From contig DBQG01000023.1 in NCBI GenBank assembly GCA_002305125.1, forward strand, positions 1 to 18,536: DNA of 18,536 nt. Reading direction: 5' to 3'. The translations under genes and the position numbers were made by a program. Shown here one piece after another: positions 1-7,686 of this stretch. Source of the stretch: Patescibacteria group bacterium UBA1400. Its GTDB lineage: Bacteria > Patescibacteriota > Microgenomatia > UBA1400. The stretch's first letter is position 1. The number at the start of each line of letters is the position of its first letter. Below the pieces are notes generated by a model. That model had not been told where the DNA came from. It saw only the letters and a program-made list of their open reading frames with translations, and did not search any database.

Positions 1-533
1 CCGGTCATTTTAAGAAAATAACCAAGTCTTTGCTTAAAAAGATAGGGACGGCTTCTGGCTCCCTCAATCCAGCCAATCCTGATCCGCTTGTATGACTGGG
101 GAAAGTTATTAAAGTTTTCCCAAACTTTTTTATCACTTTTTAAAGCTTTAAGTATATCCGGAGCAATTACCAATTTTTCCGGCCCGGCAGAGGGATCAAA
201 CACATGTTTTACGGCTGCCAAACCAGCCTTTGTCATCTTTCCCTGTTTTATAAGCCGGTAAATACGCTCTTTATTCATCTGAGACAGACTGCTTTTAGGC
301 CTTCGGGGGGTAAATCTCTGGGCATAACTTTTTTCATCCAACCCTTTTGCCGTACTGTCTATCCAGCCAAAGCAAAGGGCTTCTTCCACTGCTTCATTAT
401 AAGAAATTCTGGGCTTGCCCGAAGACTTTTTGTAATAGATAAGCCAAATCTCTTTTTCTTTTCCATGATTTAGGGAAAGCCAACGGCGCCACTCTTCCCT
501 TTTAGTAAGATAAAGTGTTTTTCCAATTTTCAT
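1..533 (-). CDS. YdeI/OmpD-associated family protein, partial (C-terminus beyond window)
   Basis: The frame is open from an ATG at 533 to the left edge, giving 177 codons with no stop, so the C-terminus is missing. The protein begins MKIGKTLYLTKREEWRRWL and contains EIWLIYYKK (about residue 28), a central EAVEEALCFGWIDS segment and QRFTPRRPKSSLSQMNKERI. These are hallmarks of the YdeI/OmpD-associated (OmdA) family, where the CFGWID motif is the most conserved stretch. Family members have been linked to bacteriocin protection and envelope stress, but the biochemical role is not established. The gene is last in a leftward operon, starting five bases after the stop of the DUF1801 gene. In many bacteria YdeI-type and DUF1801 proteins occur together or fused, which supports both calls. 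Confidence 0.85.
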   Translation of the reverse strand, partial: MKIGKTLYLTKREEWRRWLSLNHGKEKEIWLIYYKKSSGKPRISYNEAVEEALCFGWIDSTAKGLDEKSYAQRFTPRRPKSSLSQMNKERIYRLIKQGKMTKAGLAAVKHVFDPSAGPEKLVIAPDILKALKSDKKVWENFNNFPQSYKRIRIGWIEGARSRPYLFKQRLGYFLKMT

Positions 534-538
534 AAAAT

Positions 539-883
539 TTAACAGAATTTACACTCTGCTTTTTTATCTACCAGTTTAATTAATTGAACCAATCGTTTTT
601 CATCAATATCAGCCATATTTTTAATTTTAAGATGCCTCATGGTTTTGCCGCTGCCTTCAAATAAACCTCTTTCTTTATCGCTAAGACCAGCAATGGCAAA
701 ACCAACATTTACCTGATTCTTTAACCCCACCAGATAAAATTTACCGCCGGCAAAGGTAATAACTCCCCATTTCATTTTTTCATCACCGGAAGAAAGAGTT
801 TTCAAAAACAGCTTTCTTAAATAAACCAGAATTTCCTTTTGAGGAGATTTCTGTTTGGTTAGATAATCTTTGATTTCCTTCAT
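539..883 (-). CDS. DUF1801 (YdhG-like) domain protein
   Basis: A 114-residue soluble protein. The N-terminal part (MKEIKDYLTKQKSPQKEILVYLRKLF) is a helical segment like the start of DUF1801 domains. It is followed by EKMKWGVITFAGGKFYLVGL, matching the family pattern of a conserved W-G followed by a beta strand, and a C-terminal segment with KTMRHLKIKNMADIDEKRLVQLI. The family adopts a frataxin/CyaY-like or SCP2-like fold in annotated relatives; its function is unknown. The start ATG overlaps the TGA of the upstream DUF3795 gene (ATGA), indicating translational coupling, and the next gene follows within a few bases. I see no catalytic motif. Confidence 0.75.
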   Translation of the reverse strand: MKEIKDYLTKQKSPQKEILVYLRKLFLKTLSSGDEKMKWGVITFAGGKFYLVGLKNQVNVGFAIAGLSDKERGLFEGSGKTMRHLKIKNMADIDEKRLVQLIKLVDKKAECKFC

Positions 884-1266
884 TTAAGTTTAAATAATTT
901 TTGGTTATGAACACAAAAAACCTTGCCATCTTTAAGCCACCTTTTCTTTTCCCAGGCAATAAACTTTCTGATTCCTTTGGAAAAAATAAACTCCAGATTC
1001 TCAAGCATAGACATTCCGTACTTAAGCCGATATCTTTTATCCAGGTTTTTTAGTCTCAGACAGGGAAAAGAAGGGCATTTTCCGGAACAAAATTTAAACC
1101 CCTTGTCTTTTAAAAGACTACAGTTTCTAATAACACACTTTCTAAGATGTTTTTTTTCGGCAGCTTCAACCAAGCTACGACAACCAGGACAAGAATCTTT
1201 GTCACGAAGGTAACCTGAACAAATTTGGCAATTCATCCCACAGGGAGCAATTAGATTGGTTTTCAT
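880..1266 (-). CDS. DUF3795 cysteine-rich protein
   Basis: A 128-residue protein with ten cysteines in the first 70 residues: C9, C13, C16, C26, C29, C44, C49, C60, C64 and C69. The opening APCGMNCQICSGYL followed by CPGC is the signature of the DUF3795 family, presumed to bind zinc or another metal. The C-terminal half is basic and helical, with a conserved-looking GIRKFIAWEKKRW stretch. Its function is unknown. It is the first gene of a three-gene leftward operon with DUF1801 and YdeI-family proteins; a promoter lies just upstream (1279-1307), with the predicted transcript starting about five bases before the ATG. A second DUF3795 protein sits at 3036-3386 on the other strand, so the genome keeps at least two divergent copies within 2 kb. 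Confidence 0.8.
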   Translation of the reverse strand: MKTNLIAPCGMNCQICSGYLRDKDSCPGCRSLVEAAEKKHLRKCVIRNCSLLKDKGFKFCSGKCPSFPCLRLKNLDKRYRLKYGMSMLENLEFIFSKGIRKFIAWEKKRWLKDGKVFCVHNQKLFKLK

Positions 1267-1278
1267 AGTCTGTAAATA

Positions 1279-1307
1279 ATTTTAGCAGCAAACAGCCGCC
1301 AAGCCAA
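1279..1307 (-). promoter_or_regulatory. Promoter of the DUF3795-DUF1801-YdeI operon
   Basis: On the minus strand there is TTGGCT (1302-1307), a 17-base spacer, and TAAAAT (1279-1284) preceded by TGC, an extended -10. The -10 ends 12 bases before the ATG at 1266, leaving a leader of only about five bases and no room for a Shine-Dalgarno sequence. Confidence 0.6.
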
Positions 1308-1311
1308 TCTC

Positions 1312-1342
1312 TTCTATCCTTTAGATAAAGTTTTTATATAAT
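1312..1342 (+). promoter_or_regulatory. Putative promoter of the membrane protein gene at 1350
   Basis: A perfect TATAAT at 1337-1342 ends seven bases before the ATG at 1350. The -35 is poor (TTCTAT at 1312-1317 with a 19-base spacer). If used, transcription would begin at or next to the start codon, giving a leaderless mRNA. Confidence 0.45.
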
Positions 1343-1349
1343 ATTATAA

Positions 1350-3029
1350 ATGGAAAAAAAACTAAAAACTCCCTTTCTGCTTAAAAAAAATTTTAAAGAA
1401 TTAAATTTAGGCAGATTGTTTGCCGTTTTTACAATTGCTGTTATGGCTGCTTTCTTAAACATCTTCCATGTTTTAAAAGACCTGATAAAAACCCCTCCTG
1501 ATTTTTTTTACACCGGCACAGGACACTACTATCTTGACTATTTTCATTATCTGCAGCTTATCGGCTCAGGCATCAGGGGCAAGTGGCTGCCGGAAAACTA
1601 CATGGCAGCAACTGACAGTTTTGCTTATCTTTTATACCTGCCCTACACCCTTCTGGGACAGATAGCCGGCTTCTTTCACCTATCAGCTGTTTTTGCCTAC
1701 TGGTCTGCTATCTTTTTACTGACGGTTATAACCATCTGCTTACTTTACTTTGCTTTAAACAAAATTTTAAAAAACCAGCCTTTTTATCTTAAAATATCGG
1801 CCCTTTTGATTGCTGTTTTTACCTGTCCTTTTTATTTTTTTAAAAACAGCACCCTGGTCTTTTACGAGCTCTGGTGGGCGCCTCAGACTTTTTTAAAAAG
1901 ATTTGGAACTGTTCCCCACCAGCTTCTGGCTAATCTTTTGGTTTTAACTGTTTACCTTACTACCTCTTTAATCATTGAAAAAAGCAGTTTAACTAAGCTT
2001 AAAAGCAGCTTAAAAAAAACGTTAAGACTTAATCTTTTGCTTCTAACCATTCTGTTTATTTCTCCTGTCAGCCTTGCCATCCCCCTGATAACCATTTTTA
2101 CCATCTTTTTAATTGAATCAGTCAGAAAGTATCTGAAACAAAAAACCTTAAAAGCTTTTATTCCTTTGTTAATCTTTTGCCTATTAACATCCCTGCTTCT
2201 TTTCCCTGCTGCCTTAAAATTAAAAGCGTATTATGAACAATCTCCAATTTTAACTGAACTTAGAGCTCAGGAAATAGGCTGGAACCAAACCCTTCCTTTA
2301 AAATTTTTGCTTTTAAATATAGGTCCGGTCCTGCTCTTTATCCCTTTTGGTCTTAAAAGATTTCTTAAAACAAAAAAACCGCTTGCCTGGCTGCTTTTAC
2401 TGTCAACGACTCTGACCTATATCCTTCACTACACGTCTTTAACCACTCTTTTCGGAACTCACAGCTTAAGGTTATACAGTCTTACAAACTACCTCACGTT
2501 TGCAGTCTTAACCGTACTGGGAATAAAGACCATTGCCGGATTTCTGCCGAAAAAAAGAAAGGTTTTCACTCTAACTCTAGTCCTGATCTTACTTGCCGTT
2601 TTTACTGTTTTCAATTACCTAAGAATTCTAAACAGCAACCAAAGAATCCCGACAACCAACATCAGCTATCTTCCCAAAACCCTTAATCAGACATTTGAAT
2701 TTCTAAACAAACAGCAGGATAAAGGCTGCCTTCTTACCGGTCCCTACAGCTATATGGGTATGGTAACCCCTGTTTATGTGGAAAGAAGATCCTGTCTGGG
2801 GAAACATATTTACACCCCCGGTTTTGAACAAAAACAGCGGCAAACAGACCTTTTCTTAAAAGGAACCCTGACAAAAAAAGAAGCAAAAGTTTTTTTAAAC
2901 CAAAACCAGGTCAAATATCTTCTTTTAACCTCCCTTGATACTTACCAGGAAGAAGGCTTGAAAAAGTATGGCTTGCTGACAAAGATATTTGAAAACCCAA
3001 GCTCAAGTTTGTTTAAATATAATGATTAA
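1350..3029 (+). CDS. Polytopic membrane protein, GT-C-like architecture, function unknown
   Basis: A 559-residue protein with many hydrophobic segments, for example about residues 20-45, 88-135, 145-165, 190-210, 225-255, 270-290, 315-335, 345-365, 380-400 and 405-425, followed by a soluble C-terminal domain of about 130 residues. This layout, and a C-terminal domain with GCLLTGPYSYMGMVTPVYVERRS and VKYLLLTSLD, recall uncharacterised GT-C-type membrane glycosyltransferases and related proteins that act on lipid-linked sugars in the cytoplasmic membrane. I do not see a diagnostic DD or DE motif in the first loop, so the enzymatic role is inference. The DUF3795 gene follows six bases after the stop, suggesting co-transcription. 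The ATG has no Shine-Dalgarno sequence but a TATAAT seven bases upstream. Confidence 0.7.
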   Translation: MEKKLKTPFLLKKNFKELNLGRLFAVFTIAVMAAFLNIFHVLKDLIKTPPDFFYTGTGHYYLDYFHYLQLIGSGIRGKWLPENYMAATDSFAYLLYLPYTLLGQIAGFFHLSAVFAYWSAIFLLTVITICLLYFALNKILKNQPFYLKISALLIAVFTCPFYFFKNSTLVFYELWWAPQTFLKRFGTVPHQLLANLLVLTVYLTTSLIIEKSSLTKLKSSLKKTLRLNLLLLTILFISPVSLAIPLITIFTIFLIESVRKYLKQKTLKAFIPLLIFCLLTSLLLFPAALKLKAYYEQSPILTELRAQEIGWNQTLPLKFLLLNIGPVLLFIPFGLKRFLKTKKPLAWLLLLSTTLTYILHYTSLTTLFGTHSLRLYSLTNYLTFAVLTVLGIKTIAGFLPKKRKVFTLTLVLILLAVFTVFNYLRILNSNQRIPTTNISYLPKTLNQTFEFLNKQQDKGCLLTGPYSYMGMVTPVYVERRSCLGKHIYTPGFEQKQRQTDLFLKGTLTKKEAKVFLNQNQVKYLLLTSLDTYQEEGLKKYGLLTKIFENPSSSLFKYND

Positions 3030-3035
3030 AACAGC

Positions 3036-3386
3036 ATGTTAACTGAAAAAATATATATTGGTTGCTGTGGGGCCTACTGCAAAACCTGTAAACCTTTTCT
3101 TGAGGGTTTTTGCAAGGGCTGCAAACTGGACTTTGATACCGGCCAAAGGGATATCAATAAGGTTAGATGCAAAATAAAGATCTGCTGCTTTAAAAATAAA
3201 AGCCTGGAAACCTGCGCTGACTGTGGGGATGAAAAAAACTGCAAGATAGTAAATGATTTTTATAATAAAAAAGGTTATAAATATAAAAAATATAAACAGG
3301 CAGTGAAATTCATAAAAGAAAAAGGCTATAAAAAATTTATCAGGCAGGCAAACAAGTGGAAAAATGCCTACGGCAAACTAGAATAA
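3036..3386 (+). CDS. DUF3795 cysteine-rich protein (second copy)
   Basis: A 116-residue protein opening with IGCCGAYCKTCKPFLEGFCKGC, followed by further cysteines at about 45, 50, 51, 60, 63 and 69, and a lysine- and tyrosine-rich helical C-terminal half ending with KGYKKFIRQANKWK. The spacing matches DUF3795 and parallels the protein at 880-1266, including the aromatic/basic motif near the C-terminus, but overall identity is low, so this is an old duplication or independent acquisition. It likely binds metal through the cysteines; its role is unknown. It follows the membrane protein gene by six bases and ends nine bases from the convergent ATP-grasp gene, so the two transcripts meet tail to tail with no visible intrinsic terminator between them. 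Confidence 0.78.
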   Translation: MLTEKIYIGCCGAYCKTCKPFLEGFCKGCKLDFDTGQRDINKVRCKIKICCFKNKSLETCADCGDEKNCKIVNDFYNKKGYKYKKYKQAVKFIKEKGYKKFIRQANKWKNAYGKLE

Positions 3387-3395
3387 TTTTTAAAG

Positions 3396-4577
3396 TTAAT
3401 TTGTCTGGGTTGTTGTTAAAAGATTTGGAAGATATTGTTCTTCTTCAATCAGCGAAGTATCTATAACAGATGGAGTCTCTGCTTTCCTGTAATTTCTTTT
3501 AAGCATGTTTTTACGTCTGCCTAGTTCTTTTATAATAATCCTTATCAGCTTCTTGGCTTCGATTGCATTTTCCTTGATTGACAAATTCCAGTCCAACCCA
3601 GGTCCGGTATTGGCTTCCAAAAGATAAATATTACCGTCATTGCTGATAATAAAATCAAGGGCAAACAGCGAAGATTTTTTATTCAAGATAGCAGCAATCC
3701 TTTTAGAAATTGCTGTTATCTCCCCAGGAACTTCATTGCCGGGAATATACTTTAACAGTCCGCCCGCATGCTCATTGCATCTAAAATCTCCTTTTTTAGC
3801 CATTCTGATATAGGTTTGCACAATTTTTTTCCCTAAATATATCAGTCTTATATCTGTTGACATATAAGAATTTTGCACTTTAAAACCCTTATCAAACTTT
3901 ACAAAAGGCTGGATAATAAAAGATATGCTTTTATGTTTTTTCACCAAAGCCGTTATTTTTTCAAGCTGATTATGACCGAATTTATATACATTCACTCCTC
4001 CGGCTCCAAATCTATCCTTCATTACCAGCTGCTGGGAAAAATCACTTTTATTTTTATGGCTGGCTATTTTTTCCTTTAAAAGTTTTTGCGCTTTAATAAC
4101 GCTTTTTCTGGTGCTGTCTTTTATAGTTACCGTCGGAATGGAAAAACTCTTCAATACCTCATAGGTTTGCTGCTTATCAAAACAGAGATTAAAAAGATAG
4201 GGATTGTTAAACGGTTTAACCTTATTTGAAGAAAACAGCAGATCCCGCTTTGTTTTTCTGTTTTTAGTTGTCGGAGAGAATTTGTCAAAAATAAGGTTTG
4301 CAAAACCAATTTCCGGGATTTTTATCCAAACATTTCTTTTAAAAAGCCAGTAACTTTGACATTTGCCTTTACCAATAATGTCAGCAGATGTGGTAAAAGC
4401 TGCTGTTAAATTGTTTTGCCGGCAGATTTTAAGAAAATAACCATAAACAAGATTATAGCTTTCACTGGCAGATCCGTAAGAAAAAGGGGTAACAATGTCT
4501 TTAGATCCACAACCCGCACTATTGGCGAGTTTTTCAGAATAAACAATTAAAACATCAAAATTGGTGGTTTTATTCAT
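3396..4577 (-). CDS. ATP-grasp family enzyme, RimK-like
   Basis: A 393-residue protein with an unusual N-terminal domain (about residues 1-130) and an ATP-grasp domain (about 135-350). Visible ATP-grasp features are LVMKDRFGAGGVNVYKF (near 186-201, the lysine and glycine-rich loop that grips ATP), IIQPFVK (222-228, adenine side), TDIRLIYLGKKIVQTYIRM (243-261), EHAGG, and a metal-binding end LFALDFIISNDGNIYLLEANTGPG (305-328, with D, E and N). Such enzymes join a carboxylate to an amine or amino acid via an acyl-phosphate; RimK-like members modify proteins or make small peptides. The substrate cannot be read from sequence. I chose ATG 4577 over the TTG one codon upstream. The gene stands alone between convergent and divergent neighbours, so the context gives no pathway. 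Confidence 0.8.
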   Translation of the reverse strand: MNKTTNFDVLIVYSEKLANSAGCGSKDIVTPFSYGSASESYNLVYGYFLKICRQNNLTAAFTTSADIIGKGKCQSYWLFKRNVWIKIPEIGFANLIFDKFSPTTKNRKTKRDLLFSSNKVKPFNNPYLFNLCFDKQQTYEVLKSFSIPTVTIKDSTRKSVIKAQKLLKEKIASHKNKSDFSQQLVMKDRFGAGGVNVYKFGHNQLEKITALVKKHKSISFIIQPFVKFDKGFKVQNSYMSTDIRLIYLGKKIVQTYIRMAKKGDFRCNEHAGGLLKYIPGNEVPGEITAISKRIAAILNKKSSLFALDFIISNDGNIYLLEANTGPGLDWNLSIKENAIEAKKLIRIIIKELGRRKNMLKRNYRKAETPSVIDTSLIEEEQYLPNLLTTTQTN

Positions 4578-4728
4578 CAAAAAACTTTTTAGCTATCAGC
4601 AAAACAGAAAATTTTTCTCTAGGAAAAGGAAAATCTTAAGTAAGCAGCAAATAACATTATACATCTTCTTAAAACTTAATCAAAGAAAAGGAGTAAGTTT
4701 CAATAAAAGAAACAGTTGAAAATAATAA

Positions 4729-4756
4729 TTGGTAAATATTCCCTTTTTGTTATATT
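4729..4756 (+). promoter_or_regulatory. Promoter of the small zinc-ribbon-like gene
   Basis: TTGGTA (4729-4734), a 16-base spacer and TATATT (4751-4756) lie 23 bases before the ATG at 4780. The short leader contains a purine-rich GAAGGGTGG that can serve as ribosome binding site, so unlike several neighbours this gene is not leaderless. Confidence 0.55.
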
Positions 4757-4779
4757 GTAATAAAGAAGGGTGGTAAAAA

Positions 4780-5019
4780 ATGCTTATTTTCCGATGTGAT
4801 ATGTGCGGTAAAGAGTGGCCTGTCAGAAAGTATCTGAAAGATGATAAAGAGTTTTTCGGTTATGCCTCAACCGAAGTAGATGTCGGCGATGCCACTAACG
4901 ACAAACTAATCAATGATCCCAATCAAACCTGTTTTGAATGCCTGGCTAAAATTAAAGAAGCTGAAGAAAAAGCAGCCAAAGACACTGAAATAAAAATAAA
5001 AGAAGCCGTAGGCAAATAA
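4780..5019 (+). CDS. Small protein with two CxxC pairs, putative zinc ribbon
   Basis: A 79-residue protein. The N-terminus reads MLIFRCDMCGKEWPVRKYL, giving a CxxC knuckle, and a second pair appears in TCFECLAKI about 40 residues later, so the four cysteines could hold one zinc ion. The C-terminal third is a charged helix rich in Lys, Glu and Ala. No specific family is recognised; a small zinc-ribbon adaptor or nucleic-acid-binding protein is plausible. The gene has its own promoter (4729-4756), a GGGTGG ribosome binding site and a strong intrinsic terminator 50 bases downstream, making it a clean single-gene transcription unit. Confidence 0.7.
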   Translation: MLIFRCDMCGKEWPVRKYLKDDKEFFGYASTEVDVGDATNDKLINDPNQTCFECLAKIKEAEEKAAKDTEIKIKEAVGK

Positions 5020-5067
5020 ATTAAGAAAGTAAATAAAACCTCCCCTTATATTTATAGATAATAGATA

Positions 5068-5112
5068 CGCTTAAACTCTCATATCTATAGCTATGAGAGT
5101 TAGCGTTTTTTT
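5068..5112 (+). terminator. Intrinsic terminator after the zinc-ribbon gene
   Basis: A stem formed by ACTCTCATA and TATGAGAGT, extended by CGCT/AGCG below a small bulge, is followed directly by seven T residues (5106-5112). The T-run is only on the plus-strand side, so it terminates the rightward transcript; on the minus strand it would lie upstream of the T-run and is not functional as drawn. Confidence 0.85.
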
Positions 5113-5118
5113 ACAAAG

Positions 5119-5496
5119 TTAACGGTTCCATCCCCGACCCATACCTTGTCCAGAACCATCTCCGTTTCTACTGCCCAAACCTAATCCAAGTTCCTGCCTG
5201 ATAGCTTTAGCCTCATCCAACTTGCCTTCTTGAGCAAGTTTGTGAGCTTCGGCAAATCTGGCAAAATTCTCTTCCGTAACAACTTGAGTAACTCTGCCCC
5301 TGCCTGACATTAACTCTTTCCAGGCATTATAGTCATTACTTTCAAAAGCCTGCTCCATAGCTTCATGTCTTTCAGTAGTGCAGTTAGGACCCTGAACACT
5401 GGGATCTCCCTGATAAGCTGAAACCAGTTTGGGGCTCAGGCTTAATCCTCCGATAATCAAAGCTGCGGCTCCAACTAATATTGATTTTTTATTCAT
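5119..5496 (-). CDS. Secreted small protein with Gly-rich tail
   Basis: A 125-residue protein with a clear signal peptide: MNKKSILVGAAALIIGGLS then a likely signal peptidase I site after LVSA. The mature part has CTTERHEAMEQAFESNDYNAWKE, a VTQVVTEENFARFAEAHKLA helix and KLDEAKAIRQELGLG, then a tail made almost only of Gly, Ser, Asn, Arg, Met and Gln. The helical core with EA/AR repeats resembles small periplasmic or surface proteins of the Spy/ZraP style, but this is a structural impression only. The start is the ATG at 5496: a strong AAAGGAGGTGA lies eight bases upstream, and the in-frame GTG at 5505 is part of that ribosome binding site, so it is not the start. Confidence 0.75.
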   Translation of the reverse strand: MNKKSILVGAAALIIGGLSLSPKLVSAYQGDPSVQGPNCTTERHEAMEQAFESNDYNAWKELMSGRGRVTQVVTEENFARFAEAHKLAQEGKLDEAKAIRQELGLGLGSRNGDGSGQGMGRGWNR

Positions 5497-5599
5497 GTTA
5501 TTCACCTCCTTTCCTAATTATTTCTCTTAATAACAAAGATCATAACAAACAAACTTGAAAAATTGCTGAGAAATATTAATCTGGTAAATAGAAGACTGT

Positions 5600-6565
5600 T
5601 TATTTCAAATATTTGTCTATATTTGCTTCATGCTCTGCAAGTGTTTTGGCACAATAAATTTGCCTATTCTCATCATGTAGATAGTAATAGCAATCGGTTT
5701 CTGCCGGATTTAAAACCGCATCTATAGCATCCATTCCCGGATTTGAAATAGGAGTAGGCGGCAAGCCATTGATCTTATAAGTATTATATGGGGAATCGAT
5801 ACTTTGAATATCTGAAGGTTTTATAGTTGCCCACCAGCCTGAGCCTGAATTTCCTCTGGCATATTGCACGGTTGCATCAACTTCCAACGGTTGATCGTTT
5901 AACAGTCTATTCCATAGTATTCCTGCAATAAGCGCCATATCTTCTTTTCCTGCCGCCTCCCGCTGAACAATCGAGGCAATTTTAAGTGCCGTTGTCCACA
6001 AAATATCTTTCTCGGCAAATTTTTCCGGATAACCGGCAAATTTTTCATTAAAACGATTAATCATTCTTTTAGCTGTATCCAGTCCATTTTCCCCAACAGG
6101 AATAAGATAGGTATCTGGAAAATAAACTCCCTCACGATAGTCAAATTCCATAGCCGTATAAATAGTGTTCCATTTTTCCAGTTCCTCATTGTTCCAATGA
6201 ATCTCTTTGGCCAAACGCTCTCCGATTTCTTCTTTCCGCAACCCCTCAGGAATTGTAATCCATTTAAACTGCGGCTCAGAAGTAAGAATAGTAATCAGCC
6301 GGCGGCTATTCATACTCCGGGAAAGAGTATAACCACCCGGCTCAATTTCCCTAAAACGGAATGTTACCAGCCTGGCAATAAGCAGGGACAAAGGAGAGCG
6401 GATATAACCTCCCTCCTGAAGTCTTTTGACGGTTTCTAACTGATTAGTCCTACTAACAACAAATAAAGCCTCTTCTGCCTTGGGTTCAGTTGGACTGATT
6501 AAAAACCAGGCAGCCAAAAATAATATAAACAAACTAATAATTAATCCCCGAATTATCTTTTTCAT
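5600..6565 (-). CDS. mltG: Endolytic murein transglycosylase MltG (YceG-like)
   Basis: A 321-residue protein that cuts nascent peptidoglycan glycan strands and helps set their length. Residues 7-24 form a single N-terminal membrane anchor. A LysM-like region follows (about 35-110, with VKRLQEGGYIRSPLSL and FREIEPGGYTLSRSM), then the catalytic domain: EGVYFPDTYLIP (145-156), LKIASIVQREA (194-204) with the catalytic glutamate at E203, AGILWNRL, ATVQYA, SPYNTYKINGLPPTPISNPG (258-277) and a terminal YYYLHDENRQIYCAKTLAEHE. All of these are MltG signatures and the length is normal. Its ATG directly abuts the TAA of the metallo-beta-lactamase-fold gene, so the two are translated from one message. 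Confidence 0.95.
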   Translation of the reverse strand: MKKIIRGLIISLFILFLAAWFLISPTEPKAEEALFVVSRTNQLETVKRLQEGGYIRSPLSLLIARLVTFRFREIEPGGYTLSRSMNSRRLITILTSEPQFKWITIPEGLRKEEIGERLAKEIHWNNEELEKWNTIYTAMEFDYREGVYFPDTYLIPVGENGLDTAKRMINRFNEKFAGYPEKFAEKDILWTTALKIASIVQREAAGKEDMALIAGILWNRLLNDQPLEVDATVQYARGNSGSGWWATIKPSDIQSIDSPYNTYKINGLPPTPISNPGMDAIDAVLNPAETDCYYYLHDENRQIYCAKTLAEHEANIDKYLK

Positions 6566-7558
6566 TTAGTTTAAAGGGTAAGTAAAACCCTCTCCAGGCA
6601 GTAAATAAATTTTTTCTATGCTTTTTAAATCTTTTTCATATTGTTGATGGATGTTTAAAACCGCCTCAATCGTGCTTTCCTGATAAAGCTCTTTACCGCT
6701 CATAAATTTAAATAAATGAAGCGGCACATATAAACGGGGACTAAGATCTCTAACATTATATGGATGAATCATAATATTTCCCAGCAAGACATCAATGTCT
6801 TTCATTCCATAAACCTTCTTTTCTTCATCTTTATTTTTAAAATCTCTGCCATCTCCGGTATGAAGAATCTTAAATCCCTCAGTTTCAATGACAAACCAGG
6901 CATTAGCTTCCCGAAAATTACCATCTCCCCGATGGTCGGTTTGGTAAGCAGTAATTTTTAAATTATCAAGGGTTTTATCTGTACCGCTTGAGAGAAAAAT
7001 AATATTTTCAGGCTTATCGCTGTCAAAGACAAACCCATCTAAAAATACTACTTTTTTATTTTGAGCTAAAGCTTTTTGAAGCAAACTGGCGTCAAAATGG
7101 TCTCCATCCAGATGGGTTACAAGAAAAATGTCCACAATTTCAACTAATTCATTGTGAGCCTGAGAAAAAGGAAGGTTAGCAGTGTCAATTGCAATAGTGT
7201 GCTGATTTATTTTTATTACCACTCCCATATTTAACAAACTCCAAATTTTTAATTTTCCCTCTTGCACTTTAGTGCTTTTTATTTCATTGACAACCGTCTT
7301 AACTCTTAAATCCGCTAATTTCCTTTGAGCAGACAACCAATAAAAGTAAAGTTTGGGCGTCTTTTCCGGCAATTTATCCATAACAAAATTACCATATTGT
7401 TTAAACAGGTCCAACCTGTCCTGATTCAAATTTAACGGACTTGACTGACTAACTCTCTGATGAAGAGTTTTAACTGGTGAGGGAATATAAAAGTACAAAA
7501 AAGCAGCAAACAAACCAAACAGAAGAACAATGATCAAATCATTAAAAAACTTATTCAC
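6566..7558 (-). CDS. Membrane-anchored metallo-beta-lactamase-fold protein, ComEC-like
   Basis: A 330-residue protein with an N-terminal membrane anchor (about residues 7-25), an extended helical linker to about residue 100, and an MBL-fold hydrolase domain. The metal motif is THLDGDH (148-154), an HxDxDH variant of the canonical HxHxDH as found in the ComEC/Rec2 group, followed by DHRGDG (208-213), HTGDGRD (233-239) and a late VPLHLF. The domain is expected outside the membrane, given the anchor, and could hydrolyse a phosphodiester or other ester; no substrate is known. The start is GTG 7558. It is the first gene of a two-gene unit with MltG, so a role at the cell envelope is a reasonable inference. 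An extended -10 lies seven bases upstream of the start. Confidence 0.8.
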   Translation of the reverse strand: MNKFFNDLIIVLLFGLFAAFLYFYIPSPVKTLHQRVSQSSPLNLNQDRLDLFKQYGNFVMDKLPEKTPKLYFYWLSAQRKLADLRVKTVVNEIKSTKVQEGKLKIWSLLNMGVVIKINQHTIAIDTANLPFSQAHNELVEIVDIFLVTHLDGDHFDASLLQKALAQNKKVVFLDGFVFDSDKPENIIFLSSGTDKTLDNLKITAYQTDHRGDGNFREANAWFVIETEGFKILHTGDGRDFKNKDEEKKVYGMKDIDVLLGNIMIHPYNVRDLSPRLYVPLHLFKFMSGKELYQESTIEAVLNIHQQYEKDLKSIEKIYLLPGEGFTYPLN

Positions 7559-7565
7559 TTATATT

Positions 7566-7574
7566 ATTCTATCA
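7566..7574 (-). promoter_or_regulatory. Extended -10 promoter of the MBL-mltG unit
   Basis: TAGAAT on the minus strand (7566-7571) is preceded by TGA (7572-7574), an extended -10. No convincing -35 is present. The -10 ends seven bases before the GTG start at 7558, implying a leaderless transcript. Confidence 0.5.
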
Positions 7575-7629
7575 AATTAAGAAAATAAAAAATTCCTAAA
7601 AGATACAAAGAAGTCAATTTAATTTAAGC

Positions 7630-7647
7630 TTAAGATCTTGATCTTAA
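7630..7647. repeat. Inverted repeat in divergent promoter region, candidate operator
   Basis: TTAAGATC and GATCTTAA are perfect eight-base arms separated by TT. The repeat lies between the divergent MBL and nuclease genes and overlaps the -35 of the nuclease promoter, a typical place for a dimeric repressor. Confidence 0.45.
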
Positions 7648-7666
7648 AGATAATAACTGCTAACTT
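7638..7666 (+). promoter_or_regulatory. Putative promoter of the nuclease gene
   Basis: TTGATC (7638-7643), a 17-base spacer ending in TGC (an extended -10 element) and TAACTT (7661-7666) lie 20 bases before the ATG at 7687. The -35 is embedded in the inverted repeat at 7630-7647. Confidence 0.4.
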
Positions 7667-7686
7667 TAAATTAATAAACTTTAAAA

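Noticed and set aside
204..473. Rightward 89-codon frame near the left edge
   Set aside because: It is the complement of the YdeI/OmpD-associated gene, which has clear family motifs on the minus strand.
783..1213. Additional frames on both strands over the DUF1801/DUF3795 genes
   Set aside because: They overlap genes with recognisable motifs and ATGA coupling, and show no family features themselves.
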